A stretch of DNA of 46,504 nucleotides from an uncultured Bacteroidota bacterium (GTDB taxonomy: Bacteria; Bacteroidota; Bacteroidia; Chitinophagales; Chitinophagaceae): contig CAIQUX010000059.1 in NCBI GenBank assembly GCA_903875055.1, forward strand, positions 1-46,504, read 5' to 3'. Of this stretch, positions 33,131 through 41,129 are shown in pieces. The notes under the pieces were generated by a model. It did not search any database, was not told the origin of the DNA, and saw nothing but the letters and a program-made list of their open reading frames with translations. The position numbers were made by a program, and so were the translations under genes. Each line of letters starts with the position of its first letter. Position 1 is the first letter of the stretch.

Positions 33131-34297
33131 ATGGGATATAATTTCAAAATGACGGCCAAAACCTTATTCGGTTTTGAAGAATTGCTGGCCAATGAGCTGA
33201 AACAGCTTGGTGCGCTCAATATTCAGACAGGGCTTCGTATGGTGAGTTTTGAAGGCGACAACGGATTCATGTATAAGGCCAATCTGGCTTGTCGAACTGC
33301 CATTAAGATTCTCAAGCCTATACATACATTCAAGCTGAAAAACGAACAACAGTTGTATGATGGTATTTACAAGATAGACTGGTCTGAATATATGAACGAA
33401 GAGCAGACATTAGCGATTGATGCCACTGTCTTTTCTGATTTCTTTACCCATTCAAAATATGTTTCACTAAAATCCAAGGATGCCATTGTCGACCAGTTCA
33501 GGGATAAGAAAGGGACAAGGCCAAATGTCGATATCGATAGTCCCGATCTTCGCATCAATATACATATCAATCAGGATGAATGCACGGTGTCACTTGATAG
33601 TTCAGGAGCATCTCTTCATCAGCGCGGTTACAAGACAGCCACGAATATCGCCCCGATCAATGAAGTGCTGGCAGCTGGTTTGCTCATGTTGTCGGGATGG
33701 GACGGCCAATGCGATTTTTTAGATCCGATGTGCGGAAGCGGAACGATATTGATAGAAGCCGCCATGATAGCCTGTAATATTCCGGCAAATATCAATCGTC
33801 ATGAATTTGCCTTCGAACGTTGGGCTGATTATGACAATGCCATGTTTGAAACGATACAGGATGCCTTGTTGAAAAAGACACGGGAGTTTCATTATAGAAT
33901 CAAAGGGTATGATATCGATATAACCGCTATCAAGAAGGCAACGGATAATGTCAAGAATGCGAATCTGGATGACTATATCCAAATGGAGCAAGATGATTTT
34001 TTTGATACGAAAAAAGAAAGTCAGGGAAAGTTGCATATCCTTTTTAATCCACCGTATGACGAACGGATTGGTATTAAAACGGAGGAATTTTATGAAGATA
34101 TCGGTAATACCCTGAAGCGAAATTATCCCGGCACCACGGCATGGATGATAACGGCCAATCTTGAAGCCTTGAAATTTGTCGGACTTAGGCCTTCACGCAA
34201 GATTAAAGTGTTCAATGGAGCACTTGAAGCCCGTCTTGTAAAATATGATATGTATGAGGGGAGCAAAAAGTCAGCCTCAGATTCTACGAATGCCTGA
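33131..34297 (+). CDS. THUMP-domain RNA methyltransferase, RlmL/YpsC-like
   Basis: 388 aa. The N-terminal ferredoxin-like and THUMP part (about 1-160) begins MTAKTLFGFEELLANELKQL. The C-terminal methyltransferase domain (about 165-380) has the SAM site CDFLDPMCGSGTILIEAAM and the catalytic motif LFNPPYDERIG for N2-guanine methylation. These features match the 23S rRNA m2G2445 methyltransferase family (RlmL N-terminal half; YpsC). A start at 33149 (MTAK) is also possible. It ends 22 bases before the convergent tube-like gene. Confidence 0.93.
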   Translation: MGYNFKMTAKTLFGFEELLANELKQLGALNIQTGLRMVSFEGDNGFMYKANLACRTAIKILKPIHTFKLKNEQQLYDGIYKIDWSEYMNEEQTLAIDATVFSDFFTHSKYVSLKSKDAIVDQFRDKKGTRPNVDIDSPDLRINIHINQDECTVSLDSSGASLHQRGYKTATNIAPINEVLAAGLLMLSGWDGQCDFLDPMCGSGTILIEAAMIACNIPANINRHEFAFERWADYDNAMFETIQDALLKKTREFHYRIKGYDIDITAIKKATDNVKNANLDDYIQMEQDDFFDTKKESQGKLHILFNPPYDERIGIKTEEFYEDIGNTLKRNYPGTTAWMITANLEALKFVGLRPSRKIKVFNGALEARLVKYDMYEGSKKSASDSTNA

Positions 34298-34319
34298 TGG
34301 TGCTGCTTCTAAAGCCAAA

Positions 34320-34847
34320 TCAATTATGTTGTACAGAAAGTCCTTCATGCACCAGTTCTAATTCTTCAAACGCCACTTCACTGTCTGAAGCCATAAAATT
34401 AGGACCTGAATATCTGATCGGAAAAGCAGCGTGAGCGGTCCACACTACTGCCGGATTATGTTCGGCGTCGAGTAGACTGATAGTAATATCCCTTCGTTCG
34501 ATTGTATTGCCTTGTTTCGTTTTGATCCAATTGTACATGTCATTATCACCTTTCACGATATCGCGTTTTAAAGTGATGGTATTGAACTTCTCCAGACCCG
34601 GCATGTGATTGACGGTATCAGAAGGCGCTGCTCCGTTACGGAAAACAATCGGTTCAATAAAGATGTCAAGTCCTTTGACTTCGGTGAAGTCGATGCGTGA
34701 GCCGCCCCATTCAACTCTGAAATGGTAAGCGGGTAATGGGAATGCAGACATGGTATTGTGGTTTTTGATATACAAGACCAGATTGTATACAAGCAGCCCG
34801 AAAAGGAATAAGAACACTACTGCAAGTAGTAGCCAGATGAAATGCAT
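34320..34847 (-). CDS. Membrane-anchored phage tail tube-like (T4 gp19 family) protein
   Basis: 175 aa from the ATG at 34847. Residues 4-27 form one hydrophobic helix (IWLLLAVVFLFLFGLLVYNL) followed by KNHN. From residue 33 the sequence is a full T4-gp19-like tail tube domain, as in contractile injection systems. It shows YHFRVEWGGSRIDFTEVKGL, PGLEKFNTITLKRDIVKGDN, NTIERRDITISLLD and a C-terminal VAFEELELVHEGLSV, each diagnostic. Ordinary tube proteins begin at the position of Met33 here (34751) and have no membrane segment. A promoter at 34865-34894 lies 17 bases before the ATG at 34847, which favours the anchored form. The frame also reaches GTG 34865, inside the promoter. No sheath, baseplate, spike or AAA gene is in the window. 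Function unknown. Confidence 0.85.
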   Translation of the reverse strand: MHFIWLLLAVVFLFLFGLLVYNLVLYIKNHNTMSAFPLPAYHFRVEWGGSRIDFTEVKGLDIFIEPIVFRNGAAPSDTVNHMPGLEKFNTITLKRDIVKGDNDMYNWIKTKQGNTIERRDITISLLDAEHNPAVVWTAHAAFPIRYSGPNFMASDSEVAFEELELVHEGLSVQHN

Positions 34848-34864
34848 ATCGGTGATTGAATACA

Positions 34865-34894
34865 CGAATTTACACGATAGCTTTCAATCCGCAA
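34865..34894 (-). promoter_or_regulatory. Promoter of the anchored tube-like gene
   Basis: Minus strand TTG (34894-34892), 19 bases, TAAATTCG (34872-34865), one mismatch to TAnnTTTG. It suggests separate transcription from guaB and a start at the ATG 34847. Confidence 0.55.
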
Positions 34895-34957
34895 GACGTA
34901 ATCTTATGTAAGCAAGTATCCTGTTAGCTAAGCATTGTCCGGAAAATGGAATCTCTT

Positions 34958-36424
34958 TTAACGGCTATAATTAGGCGACTCTTTAGTGACCACCACATCA
35001 TGCGCATGACTCTCACGCATTCCTGCGTTGGTGATACGTACGAATTTAGCTTGCTGCAAGGCTTTGATGTCTTTCGCTCCGCAATACCCCATACCGGCCC
35101 TAAGTCCGCCGATAAATTGATGAACGACTTCATTCAGCGTGCCTTTATACGGTACTCTGCCAACGATGCCTTCAGGAACCAGTTTCTTGATATCGTCTTC
35201 CACATCCTGGAAATAACGGTCTTTGCTTCCTTCCTGCATGGCTTCGATACTGCCCATGCCACGATATGATTTGAATTTACGTCCTTCGAAGATGATGGTT
35301 TCACCGGGACTTTCTTCTACTCCGGCAAACACCGAGCCGGCCATTACGGTAGATGCACCAGCCACCAGCGCTTTTACAAGATCTCCTGTATAACGTATTC
35401 CGCCATCGGCAATGACAGGAACACCGGTTTTTTTCAAGGCTTCACAGGCGTCCATGATAGCGGTCAACTGAGGCGCTCCTGCACCCGTGACAATTCTTGT
35501 CGTGCAGATAGAACCTGGCCCGACACCAACTTTTACCGCATCTGCGCCGGCAGCAACAAGTGCTTTGGCACCTTCGCCGGTAGCCACATTTCCGGCTATG
35601 ATCTGAATATCTTTGTAGGCTTTCTTGACTTTCTTAACGGTATCGATGACACCTTTCGAATGACCATGTGCGCTGTCAAGTGTAATGACATCCACACCGC
35701 AATGCACTAAGGCCTCTACTCGTAACAGGATATCGGCGGTGATGCCGACTGCTGCTCCAACCATCAGGCGGCCCATACTGTCTTTGCTGGCGTGTGGGTG
35801 ACTTTTATATTGAAGAATATCGCGATACGTTATAAGTCCGATGAGTTTTTTGTTCTTGTCGACTATAGGAAGTTTTTCGATCTTGTATTGCTGCAGAATT
35901 TTTTCAGCCTTCACTAAATCGGTTCCTAATTGAGCTGTCACGAGTTTATCTTTCGTCATAACATCGCTCACTTTCTGTTTTACATTTTTCTCGAAACGTA
36001 AATCACGGTTGGTGAGAATGCCCACCAGCTTATGGTTGCTATCGACGATAGGAATTCCTCCGATCTTATTTTCCCTCATGATACGCAAGGCTTCACCAAT
36101 CGTGGCCTCAGGATGCAAAGTTACCGGATCCACAATCAATCCGCTTTCACTACGTTTTACTTTTCGTACCTGTTCTGCCTGTTTCTCGATACTCATATTC
36201 TTATGCAGAATGCCGATACCACCTTCACGTGCCAATGCCACAGCGAGCTGTGTTTCAGTCACCGTATCCATAGCAGCGGATACCAATGGAATATTGATTT
36301 TTAATGTACGGGTAAGTTGCGTCTGAATATTGACTTCGCGCGGTAATACTTCAGAATACGCGGGAACGAGGAGTACGTCATCGAAGGTCAGACCTTCTTT
36401 TGTGATTTTGGAATTTATAGCCAT
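34958..36424 (-). CDS. guaB: IMP dehydrogenase
   Basis: 488 aa. Oxidises IMP to XMP, the first committed step of GMP synthesis. The TIM-barrel catalytic domain is split by two CBS domains (about 95-205) that bind nucleotides for allosteric control. The catalytic Cys307 is in [26 protein letters not shown] at the N-terminus and GYCGAKDI near the C-terminus are typical. The start is the ATG at 36424, not the upstream TTG, because a perfect promoter ends only three bases before it (see 36428-36458), which implies a leaderless or nearly leaderless mRNA. Confidence 0.97.
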   Translation of the reverse strand: MAINSKITKEGLTFDDVLLVPAYSEVLPREVNIQTQLTRTLKINIPLVSAAMDTVTETQLAVALAREGGIGILHKNMSIEKQAEQVRKVKRSESGLIVDPVTLHPEATIGEALRIMRENKIGGIPIVDSNHKLVGILTNRDLRFEKNVKQKVSDVMTKDKLVTAQLGTDLVKAEKILQQYKIEKLPIVDKNKKLIGLITYRDILQYKSHPHASKDSMGRLMVGAAVGITADILLRVEALVHCGVDVITLDSAHGHSKGVIDTVKKVKKAYKDIQIIAGNVATGEGAKALVAAGADAVKVGVGPGSICTTRIVTGAGAPQLTAIMDACEALKKTGVPVIADGGIRYTGDLVKALVAGASTVMAGSVFAGVEESPGETIIFEGRKFKSYRGMGSIEAMQEGSKDRYFQDVEDDIKKLVPEGIVGRVPYKGTLNEVVHQFIGGLRAGMGYCGAKDIKALQQAKFVRITNAGMRESHAHDVVVTKESPNYSR

Positions 36425-36427
36425 GTG

Positions 36428-36458
36428 CAAAAGTAATATTATTTTGGAAAAAAGGCAA
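36428..36458 (-). promoter_or_regulatory. Promoter of guaB directly abutting the start codon
   Basis: Minus strand TTG (36458-36456), 20 bases, TACTTTTG (36435-36428), then CAC and the ATG at 36424. All key bases match, so transcription should start at or within a few bases of the ATG. Confidence 0.85.
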
Positions 36459-36597
36459 CGCGGGTTTGATTGGGTAAAATAAATTTTGAGTCGCCTTGTA
36501 TTTCAGGTTTTTTAGTACTAAAATGATAAATAGAGACGTGCGTAATTAAGTCTCACTTCTTATTGAAAAATATGAAATTGAGTTTTCGAATCCCTTT

Positions 36598-36625
36598 TTG
36601 AAACAGGATTTCTTTTATACATTTG
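36598..36625 (+). promoter_or_regulatory. Promoter of the 36642 secreted-protein gene
   Basis: TTG (36598-36600), 17 bases, TACATTTG (36618-36625, exact), 16 bases before the ATG. The spacing is shorter than usual. Confidence 0.6.
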
Positions 36626-36641
36626 ATGAAAATATTTTTAT

Positions 36642-37235
36642 ATGAAAAAAATCATGCTTGGTGCACTTCTCTTATTGAGTGTAAGCACCATCTCGTTTGC
36701 TCAGCGCATTCGAAAGGTTGAAGGTAATCCTGCTGAAATAGGTAAGGAAACCAAAATGAATATTGTGTTTACGTATGATCATATGAGCGTAGGTAAATTC
36801 AACAAAGAAGAGGAGTATATCCAGTCTAAAAAGGCTGAATACAATAAAAAGGAAAGTGGCAAGGGAGATAAATGGGAGGAGTCATGGAAGGGAGACCGTA
36901 CGTCAAGGTTTGAGCCTAATTTTATCGATCTGTTTATGAAAAACACCTCGTTCGTAGTAGGAAATTATCCTGAAGCAAAATATACCATGATTGTTAACAC
37001 AAGCCGTACTGAGCCTGGGTACAATATCTACATCTCAAAAAAGAATGCTGAGATCGACTTGGAAATTAAGTTCATTGAAACAGCGACCAAAAGAACGGTG
37101 GCTGAATACGTAGTTAAAAATGCACCTGGCCGTACGTTCGGAGGCTATGATTATGATACCGGTCTTCGTATCGAAGAATCGTATGCCACTGCAGGAAAGC
37201 ATTTCGGAAAAGAACTCAGAGGCGATCTAAAATAA
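36642..37235 (+). CDS. Small secreted protein of unknown function
   Basis: 197 aa. Signal peptide MKKIMLGALLLLSVSTISFAQ, then a charged mature domain with EKTKMNIVF-like strands, a Lys/Glu-rich helix (residues 55-85) and a C-terminal alternating pattern (AEIDLEIKFIETATKRTVA) ending in a Gly/Tyr-rich tail. It resembles small secreted Bacteroidota proteins annotated only as hypothetical; I recognise no family with confidence. No sorting domain, so probably periplasmic. It is a single-gene unit with its own promoter and terminator (37259-37285). Confidence 0.8.
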   Translation: MKKIMLGALLLLSVSTISFAQRIRKVEGNPAEIGKETKMNIVFTYDHMSVGKFNKEEEYIQSKKAEYNKKESGKGDKWEESWKGDRTSRFEPNFIDLFMKNTSFVVGNYPEAKYTMIVNTSRTEPGYNIYISKKNAEIDLEIKFIETATKRTVAEYVVKNAPGRTFGGYDYDTGLRIEESYATAGKHFGKELRGDLK

Positions 37236-37258
37236 ATACCTAAAATTAAATTCACTTT

Positions 37259-37285
37259 CAAAAAGCCAATTATGTTGGCTTTTTG
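37259..37285 (+). terminator. Intrinsic terminator after the secreted-protein gene
   Basis: Eleven-bp stem CAAAAAGCCAA/TTGGCTTTTTG (37259-37269 and 37275-37285) followed by six Ts. Confidence 0.88.
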
Positions 37286-37310
37286 TTTTTTACATCAATA
37301 AAAAAAGCAA

Positions 37311-37706
37311 ATGAAACGAATAGCCAGTATCGCCATTGTAATAGATGATTATGACAGGGCCATTGATTTCTATACCAATAAATTAAAGTTCGACTTGCTG
37401 GAGGATACAGTTCTCAACGAAACCAAACGCTGGGTGAAGGTAGCGCCTTCAAGCGAATCCGACTTCAGTCTATTGCTGGCTAAAGCAGCAAATGAAGAAC
37501 AATTAAGCAGGGTCGGTAATCAGACCGGAGGTCGGGTCTTCTTGTTTCTTCATACCGATCAGTTTGATGAGGATCTAAAAAATCTTGAAGAGCAAAAAAT
37601 ACCTATCGTGAGAGGACCTGTTAAGGAAGAATGGGGCAGAGTGCTTGTCTTTGCTGATTTGTATGGCAATCTTTGGGATTTGATAGAAGTGTCACAGGCA
37701 TCGTAA
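37311..37706 (+). CDS. VOC-family (glyoxalase/dioxygenase-like) protein
   Basis: 131 aa, one vicinal oxygen chelate domain. Two beta-alpha-beta modules are visible: IASIAIVIDDYDRAIDFYTN at the start and GGRVFLFLHTDQFDEDLKNL in the second half, ending in ADLYGNLWDLIEVS with the C-terminal Glu metal ligand. The typical first-position His ligand is replaced by Ile in the opening strand, so the metal site may be incomplete. Substrate unknown. It follows a terminator, so it has its own promoter, and it converges on the DUF937 gene. Confidence 0.88.
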   Translation: MKRIASIAIVIDDYDRAIDFYTNKLKFDLLEDTVLNETKRWVKVAPSSESDFSLLLAKAANEEQLSRVGNQTGGRVFLFLHTDQFDEDLKNLEEQKIPIVRGPVKEEWGRVLVFADLYGNLWDLIEVSQAS

Positions 37707-37719
37707 AGAAGTGCCTTCA

Positions 37720-38547
37720 TTAATGCATACTATCGATTTGAGTTGAATCTATGGTCGGGTTTTTAACTGGCGCGATTGAATCTTTTATCCGTTGCAAGGT
37801 ATTCGCAGCACTGTCTGCAGCCCGATGAATTGAAGCAGGAGTTTGTCCATTAGTGCCATTTGTCTTTACGGTCGTTTCGGATGCTTTCATCCAATACCAG
37901 ATGCCGACACCTAAAAAGCCAACAAGTAGCAATGGTAAAAGCCATTTTGTGCCTTCACGTGGTTCATCCTCTTGATGCGCGAGTGATGCTGTTGCAGAAA
38001 ATGGAGCTGTGTAATTTGTTCCGTTGTTCAGAAAGCCTGAAAAATCAGGAGGTACTGCTTGTGTGATAATATCCTTTTGGTCGCTCAGCCAATGCATCAT
38101 CCCATTAAAAGTCAATCCCTCGTTTTGCATCTTATGACCCAGGTGCCAAGCCAGAATGGCGCCTCCGATATGCAATAAGGTTGTAGAAGAGTCTGCATGA
38201 ATACCTGAAAAGGTTGACGTTAAATCTGAAATGCCACTCTCCTTTTGCTCGAATACACCCGATATGAAATGTATTCCGAAATGGACATTGGATGCGGATG
38301 AATTGCCTGAACGGATATCAGAAGCTAAGTCGTGTACAAAATTCTTTTTATTTCCTGCCTGATTGAGGATGTCATTCAACTGTTCTTGTTTGGCAGGTCG
38401 AGACAGCATAAGGCCATTCAATAAAACCGGAAAGAGGCCGATCAAGGTTTGTGAAACTACCTGTTCATTTTCTCCTGTTGAATCCGCTGCCGCAGAAATT
38501 ATTTCGGCAGATAACAGCGATTGTAAGGTATGTAGAATATGGCTCAT
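37720..38547 (-). CDS. DUF937 protein with a C-terminal membrane helix
   Basis: 275 aa from the ATG at 38547 (the TTG frame begins at 38568). Residues 1-185 are the DUF937 region: LLSAEIISAAADSTGENEQV, SQTLIGLFPVLLNGL and LLHIGGAILAWHLGHKM, helical repeats shared by this family. A single hydrophobic segment (WLLPLLLVGFLGVGIWYWM) near residue 215 leads to a Thr/Ser/Asn-rich tail of about 45 residues. In many Bacteroidota homologues that tail is an OmpA-type peptidoglycan-binding domain, which is absent here. Function unknown; no other gene in the window points to a role. Confidence 0.75.
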   Translation of the reverse strand: MSHILHTLQSLLSAEIISAAADSTGENEQVVSQTLIGLFPVLLNGLMLSRPAKQEQLNDILNQAGNKKNFVHDLASDIRSGNSSASNVHFGIHFISGVFEQKESGISDLTSTFSGIHADSSTTLLHIGGAILAWHLGHKMQNEGLTFNGMMHWLSDQKDIITQAVPPDFSGFLNNGTNYTAPFSATASLAHQEDEPREGTKWLLPLLLVGFLGVGIWYWMKASETTVKTNGTNGQTPASIHRAADSAANTLQRIKDSIAPVKNPTIDSTQIDSMH

Positions 38548-38687
38548 GAAAGATGTTGTTTGAAACAATAGATGAAATGCGAAATTGCAAAAAAATACTT
38601 AGAAAGTTAGGTTCTGTTTGAATATTATCTGTTAGTAACACATGGCATTAAATCGTTTTTCTCAACGTATATCTCATCGCCCCGCCT

Positions 38688-38695
38688 TACTTTTG
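38688..38695 (+). promoter_or_regulatory. -7 element abutting the dusB start
   Basis: TACTTTTG, exact, then four bases and the GTG at 38700. As with guaB, this points to a leaderless transcript. No -33 TTG at the usual distance. Confidence 0.6.
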
Positions 38696-38699
38696 CGCC

Positions 38700-39692
38700 G
38701 TGATAAAAATTGGACCCATAGAATTACCCGAATTTCCGTTATTGCTGGCACCGATGGAAGATGTGAGTGATCCGCCGTTCAGAGCCGTGTGCAAAGAAAA
38801 TGGCGCTGACCTGATGTTTACCGAATTCATTAGCAGCGAAGGGCTCATCCGCGATGCTATCAAAAGCCGTCAGAAACTCGATATCTATGATTATGAACGA
38901 CCCATCGGGATACAGATATTCGGTGGTGATGAAGAGGCGATGTGTATTTCGGCACGCATAGTGGAAGCTACTGCACCTGATTTATGTGATATCAATTTTG
39001 GCTGCCCTGTGAAGAAAGTGGTTTGTAAAGGAGCCGGTGCGGGCATTCTCAAAGACCTGCCTAAAATGGTATCCCTGACTAAAGCGGTCGTCGATTCGGT
39101 TAAGATACCTGTAACAGTAAAAACACGTTTAGGGTGGGATAACGATTCCAAGAATATCGAAGAGGTGGCCGAACGTCTGCAGGATGTAGGTATACAGGCC
39201 TTGTCTATTCATGGCCGCACCCGCGCACAGATGTATAAAGGCGAAGCAGACTGGTCGCTGATTGCCAAAGTGAAAAACAATCCCCGTATCCATATTCCTA
39301 TTTTTGGTAATGGTGATATCGATTCACCGCAGAAGGCGCTGGAGTATAAAAATCGTTATGGTGTGGATGGTGTCATGATAGGACGGGCTGCCATCGGTTA
39401 CCCATGGATCTTCAATGAAATAAAACATTATACCCAAACAGGCGAAGTGCTTGCACCGCCTTCGATCGAAGAACGAATACGCGTCTGTAAGAAACATCTC
39501 ATGCATTCGTTGCAATGGAAAGGGCCCAAACTGGGCATTCTGGAAATGCGCCCGCATTATTCGAATTACCTGAAAGGGCTCTCTCATATCAAAGACTTCA
39601 GGATGATGTTGGTACATGCGGATAGCCTAGAACATATTGAAGAGATTTTCGGGAAAATCATACAGCATTACACCAATCCGGAACTGGTGTAA
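38700..39692 (+). CDS. dusB: tRNA-dihydrouridine synthase, DusB-type
   Basis: 330 aa. FMN enzyme that reduces specific tRNA uridines. LLLAPMEDVSDPPFR is the N-terminal signature; the catalytic Cys102 is in INFGCPVKKV; RNA- and flavin-binding segments HGRTRAQMYKGEADW and GNGDI, then GVMIGRAAIGYPWIF follow. The start is GTG (38700); no in-frame ATG precedes the first conserved residues, and a -7 element ends just upstream. The small C-terminal helical domain is complete. The FKBP gene follows 66 bases later, with its own -7 element. Confidence 0.94.
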   Translation: MIKIGPIELPEFPLLLAPMEDVSDPPFRAVCKENGADLMFTEFISSEGLIRDAIKSRQKLDIYDYERPIGIQIFGGDEEAMCISARIVEATAPDLCDINFGCPVKKVVCKGAGAGILKDLPKMVSLTKAVVDSVKIPVTVKTRLGWDNDSKNIEEVAERLQDVGIQALSIHGRTRAQMYKGEADWSLIAKVKNNPRIHIPIFGNGDIDSPQKALEYKNRYGVDGVMIGRAAIGYPWIFNEIKHYTQTGEVLAPPSIEERIRVCKKHLMHSLQWKGPKLGILEMRPHYSNYLKGLSHIKDFRMMLVHADSLEHIEEIFGKIIQHYTNPELV

Positions 39693-39729
39693 GCATAAAT
39701 TAAATTTCCCTCTTTGAAATTTTAATACC

Positions 39730-39737
39730 TACCTTTG
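39730..39737 (+). promoter_or_regulatory. -7 element of the FKBP gene
   Basis: TACCTTTG, exact, 21 bases before the ATG at 39759. It overlaps an upstream TTG in the same frame, which therefore is not the start. Confidence 0.6.
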
Positions 39738-39758
39738 GCGGCAAAAAAATATTCAGCC

Positions 39759-40193
39759 ATGGCGCAGGTAAAAAAAGGAGACACCATTCAGGTCCATTAT
39801 AAAGGCACACTCACAGAAAACGGAATGCTGTTCGACAGCTCTGAAGGAAGACCACCGTTGGAATTCACCGTAGGCGAAGGCATGGTGATTTATGGTTTTG
39901 ATAACGGCGTGCTTGATATGTCTGTTGGTGAAACTAAAATTTTGGTCATCCCGCATCTTGAAGCCTATGGTCCTTTGAACGAACAGATGTTTTTTGAATT
40001 CGATAAAGCTCAATTGCCTGCCGAAATGGGTGAACCTGCTGCCGGTATGGAACTTCACATGATGGATCAGGAAGGTAATGAATTGCCTGTCATGATTACA
40101 GAAGTAAAAGAATCGACGATCGTATTGGATGGCAATCATCCTTTGGCAGGAAAAGATCTGACCTTCGAAGTTGAATTGGTCAGCATCGTATAA
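39759..40193 (+). CDS. FKBP-type peptidyl-prolyl isomerase, SlyD-like
   Basis: 144 aa. Speeds cis-trans isomerisation of proline bonds. The FKBP core is split as in SlyD: IQVHYKGTLTENGMLFDSSE, GMVIYGFDNGVLDMSVGETK and the insert-in-flap (IF) chaperone domain about 70-120 (EQMFFEFDKAQLPAEMGEPA), then DGNHPLAGKDLTFEVELVSI. The C-terminal His-rich metal tail of E. coli SlyD is missing, so nickel binding is unlikely. Start ATG 39759, cytoplasmic. Confidence 0.93.
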   Translation: MAQVKKGDTIQVHYKGTLTENGMLFDSSEGRPPLEFTVGEGMVIYGFDNGVLDMSVGETKILVIPHLEAYGPLNEQMFFEFDKAQLPAEMGEPAAGMELHMMDQEGNELPVMITEVKESTIVLDGNHPLAGKDLTFEVELVSIV

Positions 40194-40270
40194 GTCGTTT
40201 TTTCTTCACAATCTTTCGATAAGAATTCGAAGCTTTAATCCTTCGCAATTCCTGCTTGATTACAGGATAA

Positions 40271-41110
40271 TTAAAGCTCACTCATCTTCAGGACCTCTCC
40301 TGAGCGTATCCCTTTTTCGGTTTGCTGCAGTGTGCATAATTCATTGATACGATCATGTTCGAAAAAGAGCATCCAGTTATGCTCAACACCTTCTTTCAGT
40401 AAACGTTCCTTTTCCTCCAAGGTGTTTAATGGGCGCATATCGTAACCCATCACCCATGGCAACGAAAGATGTGCCAACGACGGCATTAGATCGGCACAAT
40501 ACAAAATTTCCCGCCCGTTGTAATTGATCAGGGGCAACATCATCGAATCGGTATGTCCATTGACCATTTTTATCTTGATATGATCGGTAAAGGCCGTATC
40601 ATCATTTGCTTCAAGAAATTTCAACTGACCGCTTTCCTGAATAGGCAAAATATTTTCTTTCAGAAAAGAAGCCCTCTCTCTCATATTAGGATACAATGCC
40701 GAATTCCAATGGGCTTCATTACTCCAATACGTAGCGTTCGCAAAAGCCGGAACCAGTTTTTCGCCATCACGCTTGATAGCACCTCCGCAATGATCGAAAT
40801 GCAAATGGGTCAGGAAGACATCTGTTATGTCATTCGTGGTGTATCCTAATGCGGTCAATGATTTTTCCAGACTATCATCGCCATAGGGTTGAAAATGACT
40901 AAAAAACTTCTCATCTTGTTTGTTTCCCATGCCGGTATCGATCAGAATCAATCGTCCTTCATCTTCGACCAACAGGCAACGCATAGCCCAACTGCACATA
41001 TTGTTTTCATCTGCAGGATTTACCTTGTTCCACATGCTTTTGGGTACGACGCCATGCATGGCACCGCCGTCAAGTTTAAAAAGACCTGTATTGATCGTAT
41101 ATAATTTCAT
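40271..41110 (-). CDS. Metallo-beta-lactamase fold hydrolase, lactonase-like
   Basis: 279 aa. Zn-dependent hydrolase with motif THLHFDHCGG, then a His in VNGHTDSMMLP, Asp in LYCADLMPS and a C-terminal His in FFEHDRI. This full set matches the AHL-lactonase/YtnP-like branch (quorum-quenching lactonases) and related hydrolases; the substrate is not readable. No signal peptide. A -7 element at 41115-41122 ends four bases before the ATG. The antiporter gene starts 312 bases beyond that stop on the same strand and runs ahead of it. Confidence 0.85.
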   Translation of the reverse strand: MKLYTINTGLFKLDGGAMHGVVPKSMWNKVNPADENNMCSWAMRCLLVEDEGRLILIDTGMGNKQDEKFFSHFQPYGDDSLEKSLTALGYTTNDITDVFLTHLHFDHCGGAIKRDGEKLVPAFANATYWSNEAHWNSALYPNMRERASFLKENILPIQESGQLKFLEANDDTAFTDHIKIKMVNGHTDSMMLPLINYNGREILYCADLMPSLAHLSLPWVMGYDMRPLNTLEEKERLLKEGVEHNWMLFFEHDRINELCTLQQTEKGIRSGEVLKMSEL

Positions 41111-41114
41111 GCGG

Positions 41115-41122
41115 CAAAAATA
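41115..41122 (-). promoter_or_regulatory. -7 element abutting the MBL hydrolase start
   Basis: TATTTTTG on the minus strand, exact, four bases before the ATG at 41110. No matching -33 TTG. The element lies in the gap after the antiporter gene, so the gene may also be expressed by read-through. Confidence 0.55.
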
Positions 41123-41129
41123 GAACTAT

